This document shows positions 32,686-41,955 of a DNA stretch of 50,712 nucleotides, piece after piece. Position 1 is the stretch's first letter. Every line of letters starts with the position of its first letter. Both the position numbers and the translations under genes were made by a program. The notes beneath the pieces were generated by a model. It worked only from the letters and a program-made list of their open reading frames with translations. It had not been told where the DNA came from and did no database searches. This DNA comes from Candidatus Woesearchaeota archaeon (GTDB lineage: Archaea; Nanobdellota; Nanobdellia; Woesearchaeales; GW2011-AR9), in the NCBI GenBank assembly GCA_018303445.1, contig JAGVYE010000002.1:1-50712 (forward strand), read 5' to 3'.

Positions 32686-35600
32686 AAATGATACAGAAAA
32701 AAGAGATGATTGTACTGCTGATGATTTGGCTAGTTCTGAGCATGCCCATCACTCAAGCCTTCAGTATCTCAAATGTGAAAGCTGACGATGTGACACAACA
32801 TACAGCCAGCATTTCCTGGGAAACGGATGAGCCGGCAAATGGTTTTGTTGAGTATGGTGAAAATAAAGAGCAGTTGCAGAAAATAGGCGATGCTAAGGAA
32901 CTTTTAACTCATGCCTTTCCCCTTTCACAACTGAAGGAGAATACAACATATTATTTTAAAGTGGAAAGTAAGGAGGTTATAGATGATAACAATGGACAGT
33001 TATATTCTTTTGAAACTTTGCCGCCAGATAAAGAAGCTCCTCTTTTAGAAGTTACAATGCCCACAAGTGTGGCAGGAAATAAAGTTGATGTTACCGTAAA
33101 AACAGAAAGAGGAGCGACGATTACGGTTTTTGTGAATAATGTGAATATACGAAGTTCTCTTGCCAGGGAGGAAGTAACAACTATTTCAGCAGTTACGATT
33201 GACGGAAATAAGGAAAATACGATTACCGTTAAAGTTAAGGATAGTGCGGGAAATGAAGCCGCTTTTACAGGAAAAGTTTTTTCTGACAATGCGCCTCCCA
33301 AAATAACGTTACAAAAAATTCCAGAACTTATTGCCGAAAATAAGATCAGACTGCAAGGAACAGTTTCTGAAGATAGCAGCATGGAAGTTTTTGTGAATAA
33401 TCGGTCTGTAAAAACAGTACAAGGAATTTCTCTCAATGAAGAAATACGACTGCAGGAAGGGGCTAATAAGATTCGCGTTGTCGCGAAGGATAAAGCAGGC
33501 TGGGAAAGTGATGAAGAAATTACCGTTGATGCTGATACTGTTCCTCCAAAAGTAGATTTTGAATTTGAAGAAGGGTCTGAATATTATGAAGGAAGAGCGG
33601 ACACAGATATTAAAGGAGAGACAGAAGCAGGGGCAAAAGTATTTCTATACATTTATCAACGTCGGGGGGATCAGTTCCGCGCCGACTTTTCAAGACCAGT
33701 TGACATCGTAACTGCTGACAAAGAAGGAAAATTTACATTCAAAGACGCAAAGTTTCCTCCTTCTGTGTTTACAATCGGCAGAGGAAATGCAACGAGAGTG
33801 ACGCTTGTCCCGCGGCAAGTTCCTACGGGATTAGAGGAAGTGTTAATTTCACCATTAGACAAGTTGACGCAGGAACAGCGCAAGTCTTTTGATGTCATCA
33901 TCATCGCCGAGGATAAAACAGGAAAGAGCGGATTTAAGAAAAGAGTGGTGAATGTCAATTCCTGTTTTTCGTCGAGTTCTGATTTTAATATCATCCCCAT
34001 TCCCGAATTTCAAGCTCCGTTCCGCCTTAATCCCGATTTGATGGAGGAAGGAAGAGAAACTATCCAGGCCGTTTTCAATCTCACTTACCGAGGAAATGGC
34101 ATTCCCCGTTTGAATTCGAGAACTAATCTGCTGGAAAGCCCGTATCAAGTCCAGAGCGTAACCTTTGCCAAAGCCTGCACTCAGGAAACCACAGGCACAG
34201 ATGATTATTCCACTGGATGCCAGCTTCTTCCGTCAGGAGCACTCACATCGCAACCAAATCATGACAAAACGGCCTTCTATGTAACTTCTAATTTACGGCC
34301 GGCGAAAGAATTTCTGCAACGAAAGCCAGATCTTTGGGATGATTTCAAGAATCGTCAATTGAAAATGCCGCTCAAAGTTACAGTGCGCTATCGTGAACGG
34401 GATGCTAACGGCGGGTTTGGGCCAACCAAGACGCAAGTGCAATGCCAGGATTTAGGATATTTCGTTGATATTCCAGCGGAAGTGCAGAATTTTATTCCTG
34501 ACGCTCTGGCGGATACGTCCATCGCTATCTTGAATGAAACCATTAATGCCATTGAAGAAATCAAACCGTCTCTAGAAACGGCGATGATGGCCACGGGAAT
34601 TGGCTGTGTGGCTTCATTCCTTACAAAGTTAATCGCAAAATTTTACCGATTTTTTATCGCCCATTTTGAGCCTTGGTTAACAAAATTTAATCCCACAAAA
34701 AAAGAGGAAGGGTGTCCATTTATTGACGGGCAGCATAACTTGCTGCTTGATGATACGATTGAAAATTGGCAGAATATTGGAGTATTAGGCACTTCTGTTG
34801 ATGATAACATCAGGTTTTCGAAACGATGCCCGCAAACGGCAAAAGCGTGGGAAATGGAAGCCTTCTTAGACCAAGCTTACCGCTGGACATGCGATCGTTT
34901 CTTATGCCGAGCTGTACCAGCAAGATGGACGGAAAGTAAAGAAGAACCAGAAATTAAAGAAGTGTTGCAAAAACAATTGCAATGTTCCGCAACAAGTAAT
35001 GGGGTGTACTTGCAAAAAATCGAGAATTGCCACGAGCAATTAGAAAAAGATCCTAGTGCGAAGGAATTTCTGCGCATCCATAAACAGAGCGTAGTAGAAT
35101 GCTGGCGCGATGTGGAAGGAAATCTCTTTTTTGTTGATAACGCGAAACAAGAAAGCTTGAATGACCAAGGCATCTGGCGGCTTAGCCCTATTCCTACTTT
35201 TGGACAAGTGGGCCGTAAAGCACCTTCAGGAGATTTATTAGTCTATAAGCCCGAAGGTTCTCAAACTTATATGACCAGCGTCGACAAAACGTGTAAACAA
35301 GTGTGCGAAAGTAAGAAAGGATATGAAGCCGTCAGTGATGGTTTTTTCGTCAATGGCGTGAATAGCTGTTATAAGCAAGAAGAAAACGGATTGAAAAGTC
35401 AAACGGATATTCTCCGAGGAGAGAAAATAGGAGCCGGATATACAAACGATTGTTTTATTGACCGAGCTAATCCCAGCGCGGGGTTGTATGAATGTGTATG
35501 TCAGACGAAAGTGAGTCAGGCAAACGTACCAAAGACTAAACCTACTTCGCGCGAAGCGAAGAAGAAAGAAGTAGTGAATAATGTTGAAGTTGTGGAAGAA

Positions 35601-38000
35601 TGGAGTTATCACCAAGATCGTCTCTATAAGGAAACAAATGGAGTGTATGGAACATTATATTCAAAATTGAGGTATTATGGCGGGCGAGATTTAAGCGGCG
35701 CCTTTGGATTAGATTATGGATTAGATAATTTTCGAGATAAGAATTTCACGACCACACAAGTCAATCCGAGCACAGATTGGTTTGGCACGTTTCAAGCAGT
35801 TTGCCTGCCGGGAATTAATGCGCGGTTAACGATGCTGCAAAGTGTCCTGCAGGGCTTGCAAGGATGTATTGTGGAAGCAAAGTATACGGGGCTGAGGGAT
35901 GCGGGAACGTGTAAAACTATTTTCACACAATATTTCTGTGGCTTGATCTATAAAGGAATTGCTCTTCTTGCCAGCAGTTGTTCGCCTTTATCATTTAAAG
36001 ACCTGGGAAAAGGCTTTGAAGATCCAACGGAAGGAGGAGTTCAAGCCTTCTTTGATTCGGGATTTAAGGCCATTCCGGAAGCGATTGAAAGTTCAATTTC
36101 GGAAGTGCAGTCCGATTATGGCAATGCTAAATTTAACCAATTCTTTTCCACGGGAGTGCAAGGATTTGCCGAATCCATTTGCTTAGCAGCCTTTGGTTAT
36201 GATTTCCCATTTGGCATGGATTTCATTCTTGATGCCGCGTATTCATTTCCCACAGCAACGAATGTCTTTTTCCCTGTAGCGAATAGAGAACTGGCAACAT
36301 TTGACCCTGTAAAAGGAACAGCGGTGTATAATTACGAATTAGCAGGCGCGATTCTGCCGGGATGTAACTTTCGCGGATATAAAACAGAATTAAAGTGTGT
36401 AACAATCGAAGATGCAGGGAATCCTGGCCTTTCCTGTTCCGATCAGCGTTGCGATTGCATGCAGGCAACAGGATTACGACCAGAATCAGCAGGAGCACGA
36501 ACACATAAAATAGATGGAGGAACGAGTTTCAGCGGAGTACAGAGAGGAAAATTGTTCGACCTTCCTTTAGTCTCTCCACAAAAAGTCAGCAGTGAGTTCC
36601 GCTATGATCACGTCGTTTTAGATATCATCTTAGATCAAAATGAAGATCCAACAAGATGTTTTGATGAAGGATATAGAACGCCAAATGGAGGAAGATTTTA
36701 TTTCCCCATTAGTGATGTTGGGCCGGAGAGAGTCGGCACTTGTCAAGTTGATGTTCTCACAGGACGGTTTAAATGCCCGGAAATTGCTTCGCTGTTTGGA
36801 GGAGGGCAAACCTATTTTGAACATCCTTTTATCACTTGTTTTGATAAACTGAATAATCAATATGTTGATTGCGAGACGCCAAATCTGTTTATTGTTGGCC
36901 AAGGAAATATTCAAGTGAAACCGCATCTGAATATTGGAAAAGGCGCTTATTGTTTAGAAGTAGCTGATAATCGAGGGTTGCTTACACCACTCACAATTCC
37001 CATTCCAGAAGGCACGCAGGGAACGTACGCCCCACCACTCGATCTTGGTCCTGTATCCCAAGAAATGATTATAGGGGGAACGAGAGCCACAATTGTTCCG
37101 GCGCATGATAGTGATAATGGATGTGGAGGAGAAGGGAGACGAGATTTGCACGTCATTGATTATCCAGGACCGGCACAAGTAATACAAGAGAAATCATTTA
37201 CATTTAAGTACCTGCCACAAGGAGGAGATCAGTATACTATTACTCTTCCTCCTGATGTTGATGTTGTTAAACCAAATCCTCATCATCCTACAGCACAATA
37301 TGAAATAGATGCAACGACGAGAGAATTAACACTGGCAGGAGTAAAAGTGCTCAGTGCTGAGGACATTAACAACGCCGTCTTTCAGTATCAAGGATTTACC
37401 TTTGACAAAGTTCTGGGACATCCTACACCTGCACCAGGGAAAAATGGACAGTGCACATATAGAATTTCAGCAGCACGAACAGGAACAGCGGCAAAGATTG
37501 GATCGCTTTCCATTACCGCGAAACTCTTGCAAGCGCCAACAAGCGGCAGCTGCTTCCAGGCCACACAGCTTGTTGCACCCAGTCAATTAGGAAGGAATTT
37601 AGTTTCTCTGCCCATTCGCGTGCAAGCAGAGACGGTAGAACAAACACAAGCGACAGGGATACATGAAGATTTCACACGGGGAGATTATGACCGTGTTATT
37701 GGCAAAGCTCAGCCTATTGTACAGCGAAAGGAGAGTAATGTAGAACATGTCCGTGGATTATACTATTGGATTGCCAGTTTAATTATGAAAGGGAAAGGAG
37801 TTGAACCGTATAAAGGAGAAATAAAAGGATTATTAGAATTGTTCTTTGACCGAAATTATAATGACAAGGAAATTTTAGATAGTTATGATACGGTGATAAC
37901 AAATGATCCGCAATTTCAGAAAATATGCACCTATCTGTGTGAAGTAGATACAGAGATAGATAATAAATATGCAACAAAGTGTCAAAATGGCTGCACATAA
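32682..38000 (+). CDS. Giant Cys-rich secreted protein (cassette gene 2)
   Basis: A 1772-aa secreted protein. Signal peptide about 1-26 (MIVLLMIWLVLSM..TQA); an Fn3 domain about 27-115 (VKADDVTQHTASISWETDEPANGF); two or three Ig-like domains to about 425 (VTVKVKDSAGNEA, IRVVAKDKAGWES, DTVPPKVDFEF). A long region that I do not recognise follows (about 430-1640) with dozens of Cys, several in CxxC or CxxxC spacing, suggesting many disulfides. A helical C-terminal domain (about 1660-1770: EDFTRGDYDRVIGKAQPIV...) looks TPR-like. Two moderately hydrophobic segments near 635 and 1090 could contact a membrane. It may be a stalk or adhesin of the cassette. Its end overlaps the next gene by 32 bp. Confidence 0.72.
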   Translation: MKMIQKKEMIVLLMIWLVLSMPITQAFSISNVKADDVTQHTASISWETDEPANGFVEYGENKEQLQKIGDAKELLTHAFPLSQLKENTTYYFKVESKEVIDDNNGQLYSFETLPPDKEAPLLEVTMPTSVAGNKVDVTVKTERGATITVFVNNVNIRSSLAREEVTTISAVTIDGNKENTITVKVKDSAGNEAAFTGKVFSDNAPPKITLQKIPELIAENKIRLQGTVSEDSSMEVFVNNRSVKTVQGISLNEEIRLQEGANKIRVVAKDKAGWESDEEITVDADTVPPKVDFEFEEGSEYYEGRADTDIKGETEAGAKVFLYIYQRRGDQFRADFSRPVDIVTADKEGKFTFKDAKFPPSVFTIGRGNATRVTLVPRQVPTGLEEVLISPLDKLTQEQRKSFDVIIIAEDKTGKSGFKKRVVNVNSCFSSSSDFNIIPIPEFQAPFRLNPDLMEEGRETIQAVFNLTYRGNGIPRLNSRTNLLESPYQVQSVTFAKACTQETTGTDDYSTGCQLLPSGALTSQPNHDKTAFYVTSNLRPAKEFLQRKPDLWDDFKNRQLKMPLKVTVRYRERDANGGFGPTKTQVQCQDLGYFVDIPAEVQNFIPDALADTSIAILNETINAIEEIKPSLETAMMATGIGCVASFLTKLIAKFYRFFIAHFEPWLTKFNPTKKEEGCPFIDGQHNLLLDDTIENWQNIGVLGTSVDDNIRFSKRCPQTAKAWEMEAFLDQAYRWTCDRFLCRAVPARWTESKEEPEIKEVLQKQLQCSATSNGVYLQKIENCHEQLEKDPSAKEFLRIHKQSVVECWRDVEGNLFFVDNAKQESLNDQGIWRLSPIPTFGQVGRKAPSGDLLVYKPEGSQTYMTSVDKTCKQVCESKKGYEAVSDGFFVNGVNSCYKQEENGLKSQTDILRGEKIGAGYTNDCFIDRANPSAGLYECVCQTKVSQANVPKTKPTSREAKKKEVVNNVEVVEEWSYHQDRLYKETNGVYGTLYSKLRYYGGRDLSGAFGLDYGLDNFRDKNFTTTQVNPSTDWFGTFQAVCLPGINARLTMLQSVLQGLQGCIVEAKYTGLRDAGTCKTIFTQYFCGLIYKGIALLASSCSPLSFKDLGKGFEDPTEGGVQAFFDSGFKAIPEAIESSISEVQSDYGNAKFNQFFSTGVQGFAESICLAAFGYDFPFGMDFILDAAYSFPTATNVFFPVANRELATFDPVKGTAVYNYELAGAILPGCNFRGYKTELKCVTIEDAGNPGLSCSDQRCDCMQATGLRPESAGARTHKIDGGTSFSGVQRGKLFDLPLVSPQKVSSEFRYDHVVLDIILDQNEDPTRCFDEGYRTPNGGRFYFPISDVGPERVGTCQVDVLTGRFKCPEIASLFGGGQTYFEHPFITCFDKLNNQYVDCETPNLFIVGQGNIQVKPHLNIGKGAYCLEVADNRGLLTPLTIPIPEGTQGTYAPPLDLGPVSQEMIIGGTRATIVPAHDSDNGCGGEGRRDLHVIDYPGPAQVIQEKSFTFKYLPQGGDQYTITLPPDVDVVKPNPHHPTAQYEIDATTRELTLAGVKVLSAEDINNAVFQYQGFTFDKVLGHPTPAPGKNGQCTYRISAARTGTAAKIGSLSITAKLLQAPTSGSCFQATQLVAPSQLGRNLVSLPIRVQAETVEQTQATGIHEDFTRGDYDRVIGKAQPIVQRKESNVEHVRGLYYWIASLIMKGKGVEPYKGEIKGLLELFFDRNYNDKEILDSYDTVITNDPQFQKICTYLCEVDTEIDNKYATKCQNGCT

Positions 38001-38550
38001 AAAAGCAAGTTTGGGAGTAGAAGTGCTGTTGATGTTAATCCTCGTAGTTATGATAAGTGCAGTGATACTGTTCCTTATTAAATCTGGAATGATTAGTGTG
38101 AAAGCTAGTGGGAGTGAAGAGCCTATTCTGAATACGGAGTTTATACCCTTAGAGAGAGAAGGGGTTTTAACTCTTACTTCATTTTCTTTCTGCCGTTATG
38201 TGGACAGTAATTATCGATGCTTGCAACCTTTGGAGCGCTTTCCTCTCGGCGCTGATGTCTACTTTATTTTTACTGTAGAAAGCAGTACAGAAAATGAAAA
38301 AGTTATCCTCATTGAGAATTATAAACTTAAAAATCCACAAGGAATAGTTATTCTTGATGTTGACGCACGAAATGATTTCTATGTGGAAAGTACCAGCGAG
38401 AAAAAAAATGAAGAAATTACATTTAAAGATTATTTTATTACTGATCTTTCATTAGAGGAAGGTGTTTATACTCTAGAATTACATCTAGAAAATCCCATTT
38501 TAGCGAAAAATGTTAAAGCGACAAAAAAAGTAGAGTTGTTTAGAAAATGA
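37969..38550 (+). CDS. Pilin-like anchored protein (cassette gene 3)
   Basis: A 193-aa protein. KKASLGVEVLLMLILVVMISAVILFLI matches the class III (type IV pilin) arrangement: basic n-region, small residue at the cut site, Glu at +5, then a hydrophobic helix. The extracellular part is a beta-rich domain of about 140 residues with two Cys (SFCRYVDSNYRC). Start options are ATG 37969 or ATG 37987; both lie inside the preceding gene, so translation is coupled. The last 4 bp overlap the hydrolase-like gene. It may be a pilin or a membrane-anchored subunit of a surface complex. Confidence 0.68.
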   Translation: MQQSVKMAAHKKASLGVEVLLMLILVVMISAVILFLIKSGMISVKASGSEEPILNTEFIPLEREGVLTLTSFSFCRYVDSNYRCLQPLERFPLGADVYFIFTVESSTENEKVILIENYKLKNPQGIVILDVDARNDFYVESTSEKKNEEITFKDYFITDLSLEEGVYTLELHLENPILAKNVKATKKVELFRK

Positions 38551-40388
38551 AAAAATCCATACTCGTCTTATTCCTAGGAATTTTTCTTATATTGAGCTTA
38601 GTTTCCGCCCTTGATTCTAACTTGGATGGAACTGGAAACGATGATGATCCGTACCGTTGGAAAAATGGAATTCTTGGAGTTAATGAGAACTGTGAGGTAC
38701 GGATTTTTCAGGAAATGCAATGGGTGGAAAGATTACAAGCTTCACCTATTCTCGTTATTGGTTCAGGAAATGTTGATGATCCTTTCACATTAAGTGATAC
38801 AAATAAAGGATTGGTATGCGAGCCGATGTCAGTAGCACGAGAGAGAATCTACGTTGTTTTCCTTGATCTAAATACCAAAAAATGGACTCGAAGTTCTCGA
38901 GTTGGCGCTGGCCAGCCCTCTTCACCAAGTAGTGTACAGGTTGTTCCTAAGGATGTTTGTAGGGACACGCCTTGTCTCCAATTAAATGATGTGTGGCTCA
39001 GGATAAGTACATTTCTCACCAAAGTTGATTCCTCCAAGAAAAGGCAAGTGTGGGATACGTCATTAGGGTGGGTTGATCCATCAAAACTTAAAGAAATAGC
39101 AGCGTCAGTTATAGTGCCGCCTGTAACACCGCCAACTCCAAAACCACCTGTTGGGGTAAGTAAAAAAATAATTGTGGACACTGCTTTGAATGAATTCAGA
39201 AGCTGGAATCAAGGAACTCTCAGTGAAACAGACACAGGAGCGCAAGTTCTTCTTAATAAGTATGCTACTTCTATAAATGCTGCTTCTTGGAATTCAGGAA
39301 CTCCTTGGTCTGCTATCTTTATCTCCTGGGTTATGCAGGAAGCGGGCATTACTGATTTTCCCAGTAATGGTTACCATGCGGGATATTTCAAATCCATTCG
39401 TGAGAGTCCTGGCATATGTACAACGCATCGCATGAGCGAATTTAATTCCATCCAAGCAGGAGATATTCTCTGTGCATGCAGGGGAAATGGTTGTCTTATT
39501 ACTTACGATGATGCAACTTCTCCCAAGGAAAGTCATTGTGATATTATAACTGAAATTTCAGACGATTCTCTTGCCATCGTTGGTGGAAATGTTCATTCGG
39601 CTTCCTGTGGAGCGAATCCTAATGTTGGCTGTACAGTGAACAACCGACCCATAAGTAAATCGAACATTATTAGCAATGCACGTTATTTTGGTTTTATCAG
39701 TTGTGGAGAAACAACAGGAGAACCTTCAGAATTTACAGATTATGATTTTCATCAGACAAAAAAATATGTAGACACGACGCATCTGCAAAAAGTGGAAGAT
39801 AAAGCAGCAGAAGCAGGCATGGATGCTTGTTATCCTTTAGTTACGATTCTTTTTGAGTCCCAAGGAAATCCTGAAGTAATCGGCGTAGATGCAAATGTTC
39901 GTACTTGTAATACCATCTCACGACGGACATTTATTATTAATACTCTTCCTTCAGAATGTGGTAGTTATGCCACGTCGGATGGAAGTACAAGACTGCGTGA
40001 GGATTGTGAAAATGGAGTTAACAATGCATGTGTAAATTCTATAGGTGATAGATCTTATCAATTACCCATACCAACACAGAATGATTTTTGTTCTTCATCA
40101 TATGATCAACGATACACGTATGGTATTGGTTTAGGACAAACTACTCCCGAGGAAGGTTCTACTTCCATTACTATTAAAGGAAAAACATTTACACATTGCG
40201 GTCTCTTTGATGTCGATACCAATATTGAAGCGACAATTAACGAATTGCAAAAGAAAAAAGAAGCAGCAGAAGCTAGTTGTAGAAATAATAAGACCTGTGT
40301 AGTTCGTGAAACATTTAAAAGATATCGTGGGATTCTGGATACAGAAAGAGTTCAAGCTTTTAATAGCTGCCAAACAAAAAAGAAATAA
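38547..40388 (+). CDS. Secreted DUF2272-like plus lytic transglycosylase-like protein (cassette gene 4)
   Basis: A 613-aa secreted protein. Signal peptide about 1-21 (MKKSILVLFLGIFLIL..VSA); an N-terminal domain to about 195 ending in a Pro linker (VTPPTPKPPVG). Then comes a DUF2272-like domain (about 205-390; VDTALNEFRSWN, PWSAIFISWVMQEAGI, AGDILCACRGN, HCDIITEI, VGGNVHS), a family linked to cell-wall amidase folds. The C-terminal domain (about 420-600) looks like a lysozyme/SLT fold: PLVTILFESQGNP supplies a Glu in the catalytic position, and YGIGLGQTTP and DVDTNIEATINELQKK match the GLxQ and N-x-x-A-x-x-x-L elements. Cys are plentiful. Such enzymes cut murein, which archaea lack, so the substrate is open. 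Confidence 0.7.
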   Translation: MKKSILVLFLGIFLILSLVSALDSNLDGTGNDDDPYRWKNGILGVNENCEVRIFQEMQWVERLQASPILVIGSGNVDDPFTLSDTNKGLVCEPMSVARERIYVVFLDLNTKKWTRSSRVGAGQPSSPSSVQVVPKDVCRDTPCLQLNDVWLRISTFLTKVDSSKKRQVWDTSLGWVDPSKLKEIAASVIVPPVTPPTPKPPVGVSKKIIVDTALNEFRSWNQGTLSETDTGAQVLLNKYATSINAASWNSGTPWSAIFISWVMQEAGITDFPSNGYHAGYFKSIRESPGICTTHRMSEFNSIQAGDILCACRGNGCLITYDDATSPKESHCDIITEISDDSLAIVGGNVHSASCGANPNVGCTVNNRPISKSNIISNARYFGFISCGETTGEPSEFTDYDFHQTKKYVDTTHLQKVEDKAAEAGMDACYPLVTILFESQGNPEVIGVDANVRTCNTISRRTFIINTLPSECGSYATSDGSTRLREDCENGVNNACVNSIGDRSYQLPIPTQNDFCSSSYDQRYTYGIGLGQTTPEEGSTSITIKGKTFTHCGLFDVDTNIEATINELQKKKEAAEASCRNNKTCVVRETFKRYRGILDTERVQAFNSCQTKKK

Positions 40389-40403
40389 TCCCGAAAATAC
40401 CCC

Positions 40404-40874
40404 CTACTGTTTATTCTGCTTCACTAATTCTTCAATCATAACTAAGACTTTTTGCGGATGGGTGATATTTCGTATTTCAAAGGTCTCTCCTCCAGTTTTA
40501 ATAAAAACAGTGCCATAATTAAGCGGCCGCTGGACTCTGGACTGATGGATATTTAAATCTGGAACATACGCTAGGGGCTGAAAGTAGACGTTCTTTTTCT
40601 GATGTTTAATCAGCCCATGAATAATGGAGAATTTTGTGTTGTAGATTTTATAACGAGTAGCTAAAATAGAGCTTTCTGCTGAAATGAGAGAAAGCAAACC
40701 AAGAGCTCCGATGAGGTAACTGTATTGCTGCCGAATAGGAACGGCATGAAGGTAAACGGCAACTCCAATTCCCAAAAGCAGAAAACTACAGAAGTATTCT
40801 ACCAAAAAGGCTCTTCTGGTTTGGCGTAATGAGAGCAGGAGGTGATCCTCTTTTTTCTCTTCTTCATGAGCCAT
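40404..40874 (-). CDS. Membrane protein with bacterial PH-like domain (bPH2)
   Basis: A 156-aa protein. Two membrane helices lie at about 22-62 (VEYFCSFLLLGIGVAVYLHA, YSYLIGALGLLSLI), followed by a compact beta domain (about 65-150; TRYKIYNTKFSIIHGLIKHQKKNVYFQPL, then FEIRNITHPQKVLVMIEELV), as in bPH2/YdbT-type proteins. Its role is unknown. The ATG is 27 bp from the TATA element at 40896-40907, so the mRNA is probably leaderless. It faces the envelope cassette tail-to-tail with a 15-bp gap. Confidence 0.72.
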   Translation of the reverse strand: MAHEEEKKEDHLLLSLRQTRRAFLVEYFCSFLLLGIGVAVYLHAVPIRQQYSYLIGALGLLSLISAESSILATRYKIYNTKFSIIHGLIKHQKKNVYFQPLAYVPDLNIHQSRVQRPLNYGTVFIKTGGETFEIRNITHPQKVLVMIEELVKQNKQ

Positions 40875-40895
40875 CTAAAAAAGGAGAAGATAAAT

Positions 40896-40907
40896 CTTTA
40901 TATATTT
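40896..40907. promoter_or_regulatory. TATA element between the bPH2 gene and the RNA candidate
   Basis: CTTTATATATTT is nearly symmetric. Its centre (about 40901) is 27 bp from the bPH2 ATG on the minus strand and 25-27 bp from the 5' end of the structured-RNA candidate on the plus strand, so it may drive both. Confidence 0.5.
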
Positions 40908-40925
40908 TGCGTGGTTGGAAGAGTA

Positions 40926-41110
40926 TTAAGTTTGTGGGCAGTGCCGACTCGCTTTTAGTAGGTGACGAAGAGAGCGTGGCGCCTCCACGTAATGGAGCGA
41001 GTCACTCCGTTCGTGCCTTTCCTCTCCAGTTCGGAAAGCAACCCCCTCCACAAAAAATTTGGGTGTTGAAGAAACGCTCGTGAATGGGCATGGTCCACCC
41101 ACAGACTTAA
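40926..41110 (+). ncRNA. Structured non-coding RNA candidate
   Basis: About 185 nt without a plausible ORF lies between a TATA element and fpg. The ends form a long stem: GTATTAAGTTTGTGGG (40923-40938) against CCCACAGACTTAATAC (41098-41113), with a single G-T wobble. Inside, GACTCGCT pairs with AGCGAGTC (8 bp), CTCCA-CGTAA-TGGAG makes a hairpin, and CTTTCC pairs with GGAAAG. The predicted transcript start falls at the foot of the terminal stem, as expected for a stable RNA. I could not match it to RNase P RNA or SRP RNA. The inverted repeats could instead be those of a small mobile element, but no target duplication is visible. Confidence 0.45.
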
Positions 41111-41132
41111 TACGTACGTGATTGGAGAGATT

Positions 41133-41924
41133 ATGCCAGAATTGCCAGAAGTGGAGACGATTGTACGACAATTGAGAAAGAAGGTCTTAGGACGAAAGAT
41201 AGTGACAATTAAGATCAAAGATACGAAAGTTATTGACAAGAAGGTAAGACGGTTTGTAGGGAAACCGATTAATAGTATAGAGAGAAGAGGAAAAACAATT
41301 ATTATTTCTTCAGATAAGAATTATCTTGTAGCCCATTTGCGGATGACAGGACATTTTTATCATATCGAAAACAAGGAAGATGAGGACTATCAAAAGTATT
41401 TGGCAGGAATATTTTACCTAAATGATAAGTCTTTTTTTACTTTTAACGAAATAAGAAGGTTTGGCAGTGTTAAATTTATGAATAAACTGCAGTTGCAGGA
41501 GTTTCTTCAGTCTTTAGGACAAGAACCATTGGACATACAGAAAGAAGAATTTGTGGAACTGCTGAGAAAATATCCTTCATCGACGATAAAGAACAAACTT
41601 TTAGACCAAAGAATGATCGCAGGGATTGGCAATATTTATGCCCAGGAAGCGTTGTATCATGCGGGTATTGATCCACGAAGGAAAATGAAGGAAGTTTCAA
41701 CACAAAAGTTAGCTGTACTTCATAGAGAAATGCAGCGAATTCTGAAATTAGCAATAGAGAAAAATGGAACTACCGTGAGTAATTATAGCCACCTTGATGG
41801 GAAAGGCAATTTTCAGGATTTTTTAGTTGTCTATCAGAAAGAATTTTGCCCACGAAAGCATCCTCTGCAGCGTCTCGTTATAGGGGGGAGAGGGACGTAT
41901 TATTGTAAGGAATGCCAAAAATGA
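41133..41924 (+). CDS. mutM: Formamidopyrimidine-DNA glycosylase (Fpg/MutM)
   Basis: A 263-aa Fpg/Nei-family glycosylase and AP lyase that removes 8-oxoguanine and related bases. The start is ATG 41133, giving MPELPEVETIV, in which Pro2 is the Schiff-base nucleophile and Glu3 is catalytic; the longer GTG-started frame would bury Pro2. RRGKTIII holds the conserved Lys and the H2TH region is normal (RMIAGIGNIYAQEALYHAGIDPRR). The C-terminal zinc finger is odd: FCPRKHP replaces the first CxxC with C-x3-H, while CKECQK is intact, suggesting CHCC coordination. It directly follows the RNA candidate. Confidence 0.93.
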   Translation: MPELPEVETIVRQLRKKVLGRKIVTIKIKDTKVIDKKVRRFVGKPINSIERRGKTIIISSDKNYLVAHLRMTGHFYHIENKEDEDYQKYLAGIFYLNDKSFFTFNEIRRFGSVKFMNKLQLQEFLQSLGQEPLDIQKEEFVELLRKYPSSTIKNKLLDQRMIAGIGNIYAQEALYHAGIDPRRKMKEVSTQKLAVLHREMQRILKLAIEKNGTTVSNYSHLDGKGNFQDFLVVYQKEFCPRKHPLQRLVIGGRGTYYCKECQK

Positions 41925-41955
41925 AGTAGATGAGTTTGTGATATTTAAATTGGAC

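Noticed and set aside
40923-41113. Considered as SRP RNA because of CAGTTCGGAAAGCAA, which is similar to the helix 8 loop.
   Set aside because: The GGAAG-type loop with its asymmetric partner is incomplete and no Alu-domain motifs are present.
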